The notes under the pieces are model-generated. The model ran no database searches. It worked only from the letters and a program-made list of their open reading frames with translations, and was not told the DNA's origin. From positions 186,001-250,000 of the forward strand of contig NZ_FOGS01000004.1 of the NCBI RefSeq assembly GCF_900111305.1: 64,000 nt of DNA, given 5' to 3'. Origin of the DNA: Vreelandella subterranea (lineage in GTDB: Bacteria > Pseudomonadota > Gammaproteobacteria > Pseudomonadales > Halomonadaceae). Of the stretch, positions 36,400 through 45,475 are shown one piece after another (the stretch's first letter is position 1; the number at the start of each line of letters is the position of its first letter). Made by a program: the position numbers and the translations under genes.

Positions 36400-39120
36400 A
36401 TGCACCAGGTCAAAACGACTTGCCCCTACTGTGGCGTTGGTTGCGGCGTTAACGCGACCGTGGCGGAGAATGGCACGCTGAGTGCTGTCGAGGGCGACCG
36501 CGAACACCCCGCCAATTTCGGGCGGCTGTGCGTCAAAGGTTCAGCGCTGCACGAAACGCTGGGCGAGCAGGGGCGTCTGATCAAGCCGCGTGTAGATGGC
36601 GAAGAGGTCTCGTGGGAGCAAGCCTTAAGTGTCACCGCCGAACGCTTAAACACCCTGCGGGCCGAGCATGGCAACCAAAGTGTGGCGGCGTACCTTTCGG
36701 GCCAGCTGCTGACGGAAGATTATTACGTTGCCAACAAGCTGTTTAAAGGTTTCTTGGGCACGCCGCATCTGGATACCAACTCGCGGCTGTGCATGGCCTC
36801 GGCGGTGGCAGGGTACAAGCGCGCCTTCGGTGCCGATGCGGTGCCCTGTAACTATGAAGACCTGGAAGAGGCCGAACTGGTCGTGCTGGTAGGGTCTAAC
36901 CTGGCCTGGAATCACCCGGTGCTTTATCAGCGCATCAAGGTCGCCAAAGAGCGTAACCCGTTGATGCGCGTGGTGGTGATTGACCCCCGCGTGACCGACA
37001 GCTGCGAAATCGCCGACCTTTACCTGGGGATTAAACCCGGCAGCGACGCAGTGTTGTTCAACGGCCTGCTGGCCTGGATGGCGGCCAAGAACAAGCTGGA
37101 CACGGTGTATCTGGAGCGCCATACCCAAGGCGTTGACGATGCGCTAAGCGCCGCCCGGCAGTCGGCTGGTTCCATCGCTGAGGTGGCGGCTGCCTGCGAG
37201 GTCGATGCCGAGCGTCTGGAAACCCTCTACTACTGGTTTGCCAGCCAGCTGCACGTGGTAACGCTTTACTCCCAGGGGGTCAATCAGTCGTCCAGCGGCA
37301 CCGACAAGTGCAATGCGATCATCAACTGCCACCTGGCGGGGGGCAAAATCGGTCTGCCGGGGGCAGGGCCTTTCTCGATTACCGGCCAGCCCAATGCCAT
37401 GGGCGGACGCGAGGTGGGCGGCCTGGCCAACCAACTGGCTGCGCACATGGATTACGACACCCCGGGCGCGCGAGATCTGGTCAGCCGCTTTTGGGCCACT
37501 GACAATCTGGTGCCCAGGTTGCCGAATGGCCCTGGCTACAAAGCGGTTGAGCTGTTTGACGCCATCGCGCGTGGCGAGATAAAAGCGCTCTGGGTGATGG
37601 CCACCAACCCGGCAATTAGCCTGCCCGATGCCGCCCACGTGAGGGCCGCACTGGAAAAGTGCCCGCTGGTGATCGTCTCGGAGTGCGCGGCGAATACCGA
37701 CCTGCTGCCCTACGCCGACATTGTGCTGCCCGCGTCGGGGTGGTCTGAAAAAGACGGCACGGTGACCAACTCCGAGCGCTGTATTTCGCGCCAGCGGGGC
37801 ATGCTGCCGCCGCCCGGCGAGGCCCGCCACGACTGGCAGATCATCTGCGATGTTGCCAAGCAGATGGGTTTTGCGGAGGCGTTTGATTACACCCACCCCA
37901 GCGAAATATTCGACGAGCACGCACGGTTGTCAGGCTTCGAAAATGCCACTACTACCCAACGGCTGTTCGATATTTCAGGCCTCGCGGGCCTGGGTCGCGA
38001 CGGCTATGACGCGCTTACGCCGATCCAGTGGCCGGTAAATGCCCAGGCCCCCAATGGGACAGCCCGCTTGTTTGTAGATGGGCAGTTTGCCACGCCTGAC
38101 GGCCGCGCCAGGTTGCTGCCGATTACCCCGCGGGGGCCCGAACAGAGGCTCAGCCAAGCGTATCCTTTGCGTCTCAACACCGGGCGGATACGCGATCAGT
38201 GGCATACCATGACGCGCACCGCCCGCTCGCCGCGGCTGATGAATCACCGCGCTGAGCCCTTTATCGATGTCCACCCTGACGATGCCGCCGAAGCGGGCAT
38301 AAAGGATCAGTCGCTCGCCGTCTTGTCCGCCGCCACGGGGCAATACCGGGCCCGCGCCAGGGTATCCAAGGCCCAGCGTCGCGGCGAGGTGTTCGTGCCT
38401 ATTCACTGGACGGATTGTTTCAGCCAGAATGCACGCAGCAGCGCCTTGATTCAGCGTATCATGGACCCGGTCTCCGGCCAGCCCGAAGCCAAGCATGGCG
38501 CCGTGGCGCTGGCACCCCTGGCACCTGCCTGGGAGGCAACGCTGCTCGTTGCCGATCACGGCGTCATGCCTGAGGGACGCCCCGCCTGGTGCGAAAGCGA
38601 CTATTGGGCGCGTATTCCCATGCGCGGCTGCCAACGCTGGCAACTGGCAGGGGCGACGGCCGTTAACGATTGGTTTGCCACGCTGGCGGCGTGGCTGCCC
38701 GCACCACCAGCGCTTTGGTGCGAAGATGTCGCGACGGGCGGCCTGCGCGCGGCCGGTGTGGAAAATGACCAGCTCAAGTGGTGGTTGATGGTAGGGCCGC
38801 CCGATGAGCTACCTGGCCTCGCCTGGCTGGAGGCGCGCTTTAACGATGACCGTATCGACGATACCCATCGTCGGCGCCTGTTGGCTGGCTGTGATGACGG
38901 CGCGGCGGATACTGGCCCGGTGATCTGTAGCTGCCATCAGGTGGGCCAAACCGCGATTGTTGACGCCATCCGGCATGGCGACACCAGCGTGGAGGCGCTG
39001 GGCGCACGGCTTGCCTGCGGGACCCAGTGCGGCAGTTGCATTCCTGAATTGAAATCGCTATTGGAAGAGGAGCGCCCCAATGCGCGCGCTAAGCAAAGTT
39101 CCGCTCATGAAGTGGTGTAA
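36400..39120 (+). CDS. nasA: Assimilatory nitrate reductase catalytic subunit
   Basis: A 906-residue cytoplasmic molybdenum enzyme reducing nitrate to nitrite. The N-terminal 4Fe-4S cysteines are Cys8, Cys11 and Cys15 plus one near residue 50 (LCVKG). The molybdopterin-binding body and dinucleotide-binding domain follow. A C-terminal BFD-like [2Fe-2S] domain has CSCHQVGQ and CGTQCGSCIPELK. The Met at 36400 has GAGGAG upstream. An in-frame upstream start would lie within the terminator leader. It overlaps cobA by 41 bases. Confidence 0.95.
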   Translation: MHQVKTTCPYCGVGCGVNATVAENGTLSAVEGDREHPANFGRLCVKGSALHETLGEQGRLIKPRVDGEEVSWEQALSVTAERLNTLRAEHGNQSVAAYLSGQLLTEDYYVANKLFKGFLGTPHLDTNSRLCMASAVAGYKRAFGADAVPCNYEDLEEAELVVLVGSNLAWNHPVLYQRIKVAKERNPLMRVVVIDPRVTDSCEIADLYLGIKPGSDAVLFNGLLAWMAAKNKLDTVYLERHTQGVDDALSAARQSAGSIAEVAAACEVDAERLETLYYWFASQLHVVTLYSQGVNQSSSGTDKCNAIINCHLAGGKIGLPGAGPFSITGQPNAMGGREVGGLANQLAAHMDYDTPGARDLVSRFWATDNLVPRLPNGPGYKAVELFDAIARGEIKALWVMATNPAISLPDAAHVRAALEKCPLVIVSECAANTDLLPYADIVLPASGWSEKDGTVTNSERCISRQRGMLPPPGEARHDWQIICDVAKQMGFAEAFDYTHPSEIFDEHARLSGFENATTTQRLFDISGLAGLGRDGYDALTPIQWPVNAQAPNGTARLFVDGQFATPDGRARLLPITPRGPEQRLSQAYPLRLNTGRIRDQWHTMTRTARSPRLMNHRAEPFIDVHPDDAAEAGIKDQSLAVLSAATGQYRARARVSKAQRRGEVFVPIHWTDCFSQNARSSALIQRIMDPVSGQPEAKHGAVALAPLAPAWEATLLVADHGVMPEGRPAWCESDYWARIPMRGCQRWQLAGATAVNDWFATLAAWLPAPPALWCEDVATGGLRAAGVENDQLKWWLMVGPPDELPGLAWLEARFNDDRIDDTHRRRLLAGCDDGAADTGPVICSCHQVGQTAIVDAIRHGDTSVEALGARLACGTQCGSCIPELKSLLEEERPNARAKQSSAHEVV

Positions 39121-39979
39121 TTCCCTGGCGCGGCTGGTGAGTCGTTTCAATCCTGGCTGGGTAGGGGGTGAGAAACTCGACCGTTATACGTCGAATCGCC
39201 TGCCGCTCAAGGGCGATTGTCAGCCTGGGCATGTATATCTGGTCGGGGCCGGTAGTGGCGATGTCGAGCTGCTGACGCTCAAGGCGGCTCGCCTGTTGGG
39301 CCAGGCAGACGCCGTGGTGTACGACCGGCTAGTGGGCGACGACGTGCTGGCGCTGATTCCACGTGGCACCGAGCGACATTATGTGGGCAAGGCCAGCGGG
39401 CACCACAGCATGCCACAGGCCGAGATTGGCGCCTTGATGGTCACGCTTGCCAGGTCGGGCAAGTCGGTGGTGCGCCTTAAAGGTGGCGACCCGGCCATTT
39501 TTGGTCGTATGGGCGAAGAGCTGGATGCGCTGGCTGCCGCTCATGTACCCGCCACGATCGTCCCGGGAATTACGGCGGCGTCTTCGGCGGCGGCGTGCAT
39601 GGGCATTCCGCTCACCGACCGGGGACACGCCCAGCAGCTTCGGTTTGTCACCGCCCAGCTGTGCCGCGAAGACGGCACCCCGGACTGGTCGGCGCTTGCC
39701 CGGCGTGACGAAACCCTGGTGTTCTACATGGGGCTTTCCAAGGTCGAGGCGATCTGCGCTGGCCTGCGCGATGCGGGGCTGCCCGATGACTGGCCGATCA
39801 TGCTGGTGGCCAACGCCAGCCAGCCGGACCAGCAGTCGTTAGTGGGCACGCTTGCGGATATGCCCTTACAGCTCGCCGCCTCACCGCTACCGTCACCCTG
39901 TGTGATAATGGTGGGCAGCGTGGTGACGCGTGTGGCGACGAGCCCGGCGGCTCTCGATATCCATAACGCCGCTTACTGA
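39080..39979 (+). CDS. cobA: Uroporphyrinogen-III C-methyltransferase
   Basis: A 299-residue SUMT enzyme that methylates uroporphyrinogen III to precorrin-2, the sirohaem precursor needed by NirB. Motifs include VYLVGAGSGDVELLTLKAARL, VVYDRLV, VRLKGGDPAIFGR and VPGITAASSAAA. GAGGAG lies eight bases before the ATG inside nasA. About 50 extra N-terminal residues precede the usual domain start; a shorter start is possible. It has no CysG-type oxidase/chelatase part. Confidence 0.93.
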   Translation: MRALSKVPLMKWCNSLARLVSRFNPGWVGGEKLDRYTSNRLPLKGDCQPGHVYLVGAGSGDVELLTLKAARLLGQADAVVYDRLVGDDVLALIPRGTERHYVGKASGHHSMPQAEIGALMVTLARSGKSVVRLKGGDPAIFGRMGEELDALAAAHVPATIVPGITAASSAAACMGIPLTDRGHAQQLRFVTAQLCREDGTPDWSALARRDETLVFYMGLSKVEAICAGLRDAGLPDDWPIMLVANASQPDQQSLVGTLADMPLQLAASPLPSPCVIMVGSVVTRVATSPAALDIHNAAY

Positions 39980-39981
39980 GT

Positions 39982-41706
39982 ATGGCAACGCTGCGCATTT
40001 CCCTGGGCCAGTATTCCGATAAAGGCCGTAAGCCGAGCAATCAGGATTTTTATGGCGCCTATTTGCCCGACGGTGCCCAGCAGCGTCATAAGGGCATCGC
40101 CATTGCGTTGGCCGATGGCATCAGCAGCAGCACGGTGAGTCGTGAGGCCAGCGAAGCCGCGGTGGGTGGCTTTCTTGGCGATTACTACGCCACGCCTTCC
40201 TCCTGGAGTGTCAAGAATGCGGCCCAGCGCGTGCTTCAGGCCACCAATGCGTGGCTGTATGCGCAAACCCGGCAGAGCCAATACCGTTACGACATGGACC
40301 GCGGCTATGTCTGTACGCTGAGCGCCATGGTGATTAAATCGGCCACCGCGCACCTTTTTCATGTCGGTGATAGCCGTATTTACCAGTTGGCGGGCAATTC
40401 GCTGGAGCCACTGACCGAAGACCATCGCTTCTGGGCCTCCCGTGAGGTGAGCCATCTAAGCCGCGCCATGGGGGCAAGCCAGCACCTGGAGCTCGATTAT
40501 CGTGCGGTGTCGCTCAGCGAAGGCGATGTGTTTTTGCTGGCCACCGACGGCGTGTACGAGTGGCTGTCTCCCCAAGTCATGGCTTTGAAGATTCAGGATA
40601 ATGCCGCCGACCTGGACGCGGCTGCCCAGGCACTGGTGCACGCGGCGCTGGCCAATGGCAGCGACGATAACCTGACGGTCCAACTGGTGCGCATCGAAAC
40701 GCTGCCCGACCGGGACGCCGATGAACTCTACGATGCGCTGGGCGGGTTGCCATCGCCACCCGAGCTTCGTCCCAACAGCGAGCTGGACGGCCTGCGCATC
40801 ATACGCTCCCTGCACGCCAGCGCCCGTAGCCATGTGTATCTGGCGCACGACCCGGAAAGCGGGCAGCACGTCGTGGTGAAAACGTTATCCACCGAACTTG
40901 CCGAAGACCCCGCCAGCGTCGAGCGTTTCGTGCGTGAGGAGTGGATCGCCCGGCGTATCGACAACCCCCATGTGCTCTCGGCGCCCGAGCAGCGAAAGCC
41001 CCGGCGTTACCTGTACAGCGTATGGGCGTATATCGATGGGCAGACCCTGACCCAGTGGATGCGTGACCACCCTGAGCCCGATCTGGTCGAGGTCCGCGGT
41101 ATTATCGAACAAGTGGCCAAAGGCTTGCGTGCCTTCCACCGCCTGGAAATGCTCCACCAGGATGTACGTCCGGACAACATCATGATCGATCGCCATGCAA
41201 CAGTGCGCTTGATTGATTTTGGAGCCGTCCGGGTGGCGGGCATTGCTGAAGCCGACGAGGCCGGTGGTGAGGATATTCTCGGCACGGCGCAGTACACGGC
41301 GCCGGAATATTTTCTGGGCGAAGGTGGAACCCCAAGGTCGGACCTTTACTCCCTTGCGGTGATTGCCTACCAGATGCTGACCGGTACGCTGCCCTACGGC
41401 ACCGCGGTGGCCAAAACCCGCACCCGGGCTGCCCAGCGCAAGCTTGCTTACCAATCGGCGCTGAGTGAAAACCGTGAGCTGCCCGCCTGGGTGGATGAGG
41501 TGCTCAAAAAAGCCTTGCATCCGAATCCTCAATACCGCTACCCGGCGCTTTCGGAGTTTATTTTCGAACTGCGCTCGCCAAGCCCAGGCACCCTGAAGCA
41601 ATCGCGCCCGCCGCTCCTGGAGCGCGACCCGGTGCGTTTTTGGCAGTGGCTGTGTGCCTTGCTGGGTGTCATTATCGTGGTGCTTTTGGTCAATATGCCT
41701 CAATAA
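39982..41706 (+). CDS. PP2C phosphatase fused to Ser/Thr kinase, tail-anchored
   Basis: A 574-residue protein. Residues 1-250 are a PP2C-type phosphatase (KPSNQDFYG, ALADGISSS, HVGDSRIYQL, LLATDGVYEW, GSDDNLTVQLV). Residues 270-530 are a Hanks-type kinase with Lys in VVVKTL, catalytic HQDVRPDNIMID and metal-binding DFGAV. The last 20 residues are a membrane helix, so the catalytic parts face the cytoplasm. It begins three bases after cobA and so belongs to the nas operon; similar genes neighbour nitrate assimilation genes in other proteobacteria. Its target is unknown. Confidence 0.93.
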   Translation: MATLRISLGQYSDKGRKPSNQDFYGAYLPDGAQQRHKGIAIALADGISSSTVSREASEAAVGGFLGDYYATPSSWSVKNAAQRVLQATNAWLYAQTRQSQYRYDMDRGYVCTLSAMVIKSATAHLFHVGDSRIYQLAGNSLEPLTEDHRFWASREVSHLSRAMGASQHLELDYRAVSLSEGDVFLLATDGVYEWLSPQVMALKIQDNAADLDAAAQALVHAALANGSDDNLTVQLVRIETLPDRDADELYDALGGLPSPPELRPNSELDGLRIIRSLHASARSHVYLAHDPESGQHVVVKTLSTELAEDPASVERFVREEWIARRIDNPHVLSAPEQRKPRRYLYSVWAYIDGQTLTQWMRDHPEPDLVEVRGIIEQVAKGLRAFHRLEMLHQDVRPDNIMIDRHATVRLIDFGAVRVAGIAEADEAGGEDILGTAQYTAPEYFLGEGGTPRSDLYSLAVIAYQMLTGTLPYGTAVAKTRTRAAQRKLAYQSALSENRELPAWVDEVLKKALHPNPQYRYPALSEFIFELRSPSPGTLKQSRPPLLERDPVRFWQWLCALLGVIIVVLLVNMPQ

Positions 41707-41713
41707 ACGTAAA

Positions 41714-41742
41714 CGCCCCGGCCACTGCTGGTGACCGGGGCG
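41714..41742. terminator. Convergent hairpin between the kinase and DUF1127 genes
   Basis: CGCCCCGG and CCGGGGCG form an eight-base GC-rich stem with a 13-base loop. On the minus strand it is followed by TTTACGTTT, so it probably ends the DUF1127 transcript; the plus side lacks a T run. Confidence 0.6.
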
Positions 41743-41746
41743 ATCG

Positions 41747-41995
41747 CTATGTCAGCCGACTCCCGCAGTATGGACATGTTTCGTGGGCGTCACGGGTTTC
41801 AGCCTGATGGCGCTGGTTGCGCTGGTCTGTTTCCTCTACCCCGTGAATGGATACCAGTTGGCCCTGCTCCCAGCGTAAGCCGATATCTTTTAGCAGGTGG
41901 GGGTCATGAAAACGCAGATCTTGGTAAAGACGGCGCTGCGTGCGCGAGTGCTTTAGAGCGTTGAGTAGTTTGCGGGTAATGGTTGCGATTGCCAT
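41747..41995 (-). CDS. DUF1127 family protein with a C-terminal CxxC
   Basis: An 82-residue basic protein whose core LYQDLRFHDPHLLKDIGLRWEQG is a DUF1127 motif. DUF1127 proteins are small RNA- or stress-linked regulators in some bacteria. A C-terminal extension ends TCPYCGSRLT, a lone CxxC as in half of a zinc ribbon. AGGAG lies seven bases before the start. The function here is unknown. Confidence 0.82.
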   Translation of the reverse strand: MAIATITRKLLNALKHSRTQRRLYQDLRFHDPHLLKDIGLRWEQGQLVSIHGVEETDQRNQRHQAETRDAHETCPYCGSRLT

Positions 41996-42113
41996 TGTCG
42001 GTCTCCTGGGTTGGGAGGCCGGGCAACATCGCGATCAGGAAATATCAAAGGTAACGATAATACACATGGCCGCGACACTTGCCGCGGCCAATTTCCTCAC
42101 TACATCCCTGGCG

Positions 42114-42178
42114 CGCGACAGCAACAAGCTGATACCGCATTATTGATAATGCGATGTAGCTTGTTCATTCGTGTCGCG
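42114..42178. ncRNA. Long nested hairpin, possible structured RNA
   Basis: Three perfect stems are nested on one axis: CGCGACA/TGTCGCG, AACAAGCT/AGCTTGTT and GCATTAT/ATAATGC, 22 pairs within 65 bases. The strand is not determined because both fold equally. No T run follows. It matches no RNA family I know. Confidence 0.35.
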
Positions 42179-42224
42179 GAGATTTGCCAGCGCATGGTGA
42201 GGTCTCTGAGAAAGTCTCGTTAAT

Positions 42225-42251
42225 AAGAGCTGCCTTTAAAAGGCAGCTCTT
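42225..42251 (-). terminator. Long perfect hairpin after the ABC exporter
   Basis: AAGAGCTGCC and GGCAGCTCTT, continued by TTT/AAA, make a nearly uninterrupted 13-base stem. It lies 42 bases after the exporter stop and is followed on the minus strand by TTATTAAC. It may terminate the exporter transcript, though the T tail is poor. Confidence 0.5.
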
Positions 42252-42292
42252 ACCTTATAACCGATGCTCATGAGAGCGTCAAGTTTAGTTAG

Positions 42293-44140
42293 CTATCTGT
42301 AACCCGCCGCCTGAAGTCGAAACAGCTTGGCATAGCGGCCGTCTGCGGCGAGCAATTCCTCGTGGGTGCCGCGCTCGATGATACGGCCCTGGTCGATGAC
42401 CAGAATAAGGTCAGCGCTGCGTACGGTGGAGAAGCGGTGGGAGATCAGAATCGCCATCTTGTCGCGGCTATGCGCACGGAAGCGGGCAAACACTTCTGCT
42501 TCGGCAGCGGCGTCCATCGCGGCGGTGGGTTCGTCGAGCACGATAATATCGGCGTTTTCACGCATGTAAGCACGTGAAAGGGCGATTTTCTGCCACTGGC
42601 CGCCGGACAACTCCTGGCCGCTCTTGAACCAGCGGCCCAGTTGGGTCTGGTAACCGTTGGCCATATTGGCGATGAAGTCATCTGCCATCCCGTGGCGGGC
42701 AGCCTCCTGCCAACGCTGCTCGTTGTGATAGGCATGGGTATCGCCCACGCCCAGGTTTTCGCCTACCTGCAATTGATAGCGCACGAAATCCTGAAAAATC
42801 ACCCCGGTACGCTCGCGCAGCGCTTTTGCCTGCCAATTGCGTAAATCGCTGCCGTCCAGCAGGATGCGCCCCGCGGTTGGTTGGTAAAGCCGCGTCAACA
42901 GCTTGATCAAGGTCGTTTTACCCGAGCCGTTTTCACCTACCAGGGCCAGGCTCTGCCCGGGAGACAAGTGCAGGGAAATATCGTGCAATACCGGTGCGCT
43001 GCCCGGATAGGCAAAGCTGACGTTTTCAAAGCGCAGGCCGTCGCCGGGCAATTCGCCCCGGGTCAGGGTGCCTGTGTCCGCTTCGACCGGCTGTTCCAGG
43101 TACTCGTAGAGGTTGGACAGGTAGAGGTTATCTTCGTACATGCCGCTAATCGCGGTCAGGCTGGCGGAAAGCGCGGCCTGTCCTTGCTTGAAGACCATCA
43201 GGTACATGGTCATCTGGCCGAGGGTCAGTGCGCCGGTAATCGTTTCAATGACCACCCAGGCGTAGGCCGCGTAGAAGGTGAGGGTGCCCAGCAATCCCAG
43301 CACAAACCCCCAGCTTTCCCGGCGCAGCGTCAGGCGCCGGTCCTCGGCGAACAGTTGGGTAAAGATATCGCGGTAGCGCTTGAGAAAAAGCCCTTCAAGG
43401 CCGAACAGCTTCACCTCTTTGATGCTGTCTTCTCGGGCGAGTACGGTCTCCAGATAAATCTGCATGCGGGTCTGCGAGGAGCGTCGGCGAAACAGCCGAA
43501 AGCCATCCCCCGAAAACTTGGCCTCCGATATAAACACCGGCAGGGCACCGGCGACCAGAATCAGCAGTGCCCAGGGCGAGAACTGCACCAGCAGGACCCC
43601 GAAGCTGCCCAGCGAAATGGCATTCTGTAACAGCCCAAAGGTTTTATTCACCAGGGCGAGAGGGCGGGTTGAGGCCTCGCGACGCGCCCGGGTCAGCTGG
43701 TCGTAGAGCTCTGAGTCCTCGAACTGGCTAAGCGAGAGCTGGCCGGCTTTCTCCAGGATCATCACGTTGACCTTCTGGCCCAGCAGTGCGCGCAGTAATG
43801 ACTGCTGGGCGGCAAGCCCGCGCTGGGCCAGCGCAATCAGGGCAATAATGAGTGCCTCGAAAGCAACCAGCTTGAGTACCGGGGTAATCGATACCAGCAG
43901 GTTGGGATCAGTGGCTGCTTGATGGGCATCCATGGCACTCACCACGCCATCCACAATCAACTGGCCGACCCAGGCAGCAACGGCAGGCAGCACGCCGGCG
44001 ACCAGCGTACACAGTGCTAAACCCAGCATCATCCAGCGCGAGGTTTCCCATACCAGGCCCAGCGCTCGGCGGCTGTAGCCAAACACGCTAAGAAAGCTGC
44101 TGAGTGGCGCGGTGGAGGCGTCAGAAGAGGATGGCGGCAT
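42293..44140 (-). CDS. ABC exporter, fused membrane and ATPase domains
   Basis: A 615-residue exporter half-transporter. Six helices in the first ~340 residues precede an ATPase domain with Walker A VGENGSGKTT, signature LSGGQWQKIALSRA and Walker B IIVLDEPTAAMDA. The type resembles lipid, peptide or drug exporters; the substrate cannot be read. It is not of the PvdE type seen elsewhere in this window. It reads in the same direction as the chromate transporter genes upstream, with a 67-base gap. Confidence 0.88.
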   Translation of the reverse strand: MPPSSSDASTAPLSSFLSVFGYSRRALGLVWETSRWMMLGLALCTLVAGVLPAVAAWVGQLIVDGVVSAMDAHQAATDPNLLVSITPVLKLVAFEALIIALIALAQRGLAAQQSLLRALLGQKVNVMILEKAGQLSLSQFEDSELYDQLTRARREASTRPLALVNKTFGLLQNAISLGSFGVLLVQFSPWALLILVAGALPVFISEAKFSGDGFRLFRRRSSQTRMQIYLETVLAREDSIKEVKLFGLEGLFLKRYRDIFTQLFAEDRRLTLRRESWGFVLGLLGTLTFYAAYAWVVIETITGALTLGQMTMYLMVFKQGQAALSASLTAISGMYEDNLYLSNLYEYLEQPVEADTGTLTRGELPGDGLRFENVSFAYPGSAPVLHDISLHLSPGQSLALVGENGSGKTTLIKLLTRLYQPTAGRILLDGSDLRNWQAKALRERTGVIFQDFVRYQLQVGENLGVGDTHAYHNEQRWQEAARHGMADDFIANMANGYQTQLGRWFKSGQELSGGQWQKIALSRAYMRENADIIVLDEPTAAMDAAAEAEVFARFRAHSRDKMAILISHRFSTVRSADLILVIDQGRIIERGTHEELLAADGRYAKLFRLQAAGYR

Positions 44141-44207
44141 ATGACAACAAGCAGATACCTGGCAGAAAGGACTGCCATGATGCGATGATTAAGCGTGGAT
44201 AGCCAGG

Positions 44208-44738
44208 TCAGCCCAGGAAAAGCCCGCCATAAATCAGCGCCCCCACGACCACAAAGGCGGGATGCGTTTTAAAGCGAATCAGCGCAATGCCAGCAACGAC
44301 GCCGATAATCAGGGTGTGAATCGTGCCGCTTGAACTCAGGCTTTCGAGCAAAAAGCCCAGGGTCAGCCAGCCCATCATCATGGCGATAACCGGTCGCACC
44401 CATTGGCTCATGCGTTTGACGCGGGGAGAGTTGCGATGGCGATACAGAAGACCCAGCGCACCCAGCATGAGCAATAGTGTCGGGATGACCGTGGCGGCCA
44501 CTGCCACGAAGGCACCGCCAATACCGGCGACTTCATAGCCGATGTAACCGGCCATCTTGGTGGCGATAGGGCTGGGAAGGGCATTACCCAGCGCCAGGGT
44601 TTCCGCGAAGGTTTGCGCGGTCATCCAGCCGTAGCGGCCGACGACTTCGGTCTCGATCAGCGGAATAATCGCCGGGCCGCCGCCGTAACCGATAATATTG
44701 GGGATAAAAAAAGCGAGGAACAGCTCCCAGTAGATCAT
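44208..44738 (-). CDS. Short-chain chromate transporter, second half
   Basis: A 176-residue membrane protein with one CHR domain. The family motif appears in IIGYGGGPAIIPLIETEVV, with a later GNALPSPIATKMAGYIGY. Short CHR proteins work as a pair with oppositely oriented partners, here the gene at 44735, whose stop it overlaps by four bases. Together they should export chromate. Confidence 0.87.
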   Translation of the reverse strand: MIYWELFLAFFIPNIIGYGGGPAIIPLIETEVVGRYGWMTAQTFAETLALGNALPSPIATKMAGYIGYEVAGIGGAFVAVAATVIPTLLLMLGALGLLYRHRNSPRVKRMSQWVRPVIAMMMGWLTLGFLLESLSSSGTIHTLIIGVVAGIALIRFKTHPAFVVVGALIYGGLFLG

Positions 44739-45301
44739 GCCGACCCCTCAGCTTTTTTATTGCCTTTAGGGCGCAGCAGGGCCGCCAGCAGAATGGCGCC
44801 AATCACCCAGCCTGGATGAACACCGAGCCAGTAGATAAGCCCGCCAGCGACAATGGCCATTATGGTACTGGTAAGCCAGCCCAGCGCCGCTTTCGATTTA
44901 TCAAAAAAGTCCCATGTCAACTGTGCCATCATGACCATGACAACGGGCACCACGGCCTGGCCCATGCCGCGAATCCAGCCAACATCGCGATAACGGCTGA
45001 AAATGCTTAACATGGCTATCATGGCAATGATCATGGGTAGAATGATGGCAATAACCGCCGCCGTACAGCCGCTGACGCCGCCCACCCGATAGCCGATGTA
45101 GCCCGGCATCTTGGTGGCGATAGGGCCGGGTAGCGTGTTGCCGATCGCCAGTACATCGGCGAATTCTTCATCGGTCAGCCAGTGATGGCGGGTGACGACT
45201 TCGGCACGCACCAGGGGAATCATGGCGGGACCGCCACCGAACCCTAACAGGCCAACGCGCAGGAATGCCCAGAACAGTTGCCATGTTGTCGACGACGTCA
45301 T
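44735..45301 (-). CDS. Short-chain chromate transporter, first half
   Basis: A 188-residue CHR-domain membrane protein: GLLGFGGGPAMIPLVRAEVV and GNTLPGPIATKMPGYIGYRV are the matching motifs. It is first in the pair and diverges from the GntR-type regulator at 45476, which may control it. Export of chromate is the family role; some members act on other anions. Confidence 0.88.
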   Translation of the reverse strand: MTSSTTWQLFWAFLRVGLLGFGGGPAMIPLVRAEVVTRHHWLTDEEFADVLAIGNTLPGPIATKMPGYIGYRVGGVSGCTAAVIAIILPMIIAMIAMLSIFSRYRDVGWIRGMGQAVVPVVMVMMAQLTWDFFDKSKAALGWLTSTIMAIVAGGLIYWLGVHPGWVIGAILLAALLRPKGNKKAEGSA

Positions 45302-45475
45302 GGACGATGACCCCGCAAGGTCAATGATGAGAAACAGCGCATGGCCGACCCTTGTTTATCGTTTGTCAGTTAAAAAATCGATTATTATGTATAAAATAGA
45401 ATATAAGCGAGGGCTTCCCAGGGCGTCAACTCCAGCGTTTAGCGGCATGGGCGTCAGGATGAAAAAGGATCTTAT

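Larger units (their letters stand above)
41996..42292. other. Highly structured gene-free gap
   Basis: No reading frame here looks real. The gap instead holds three separate inverted repeats: TGGCCGCG/CGCGGCCA at 42067-42090, the long nested hairpin at 42114-42178 and the hairpin at 42225-42251. The dense structure suggests an untranslated RNA or a site acted on as folded DNA. Confidence 0.45.

Noticed and set aside
42137..42152. GCATTAT/ATAATGC resembles the centre of a dif recombination site
   Set aside because: The flanking XerC and XerD arms do not match the gammaproteobacterial dif consensus, and the motif is nested in longer stems.
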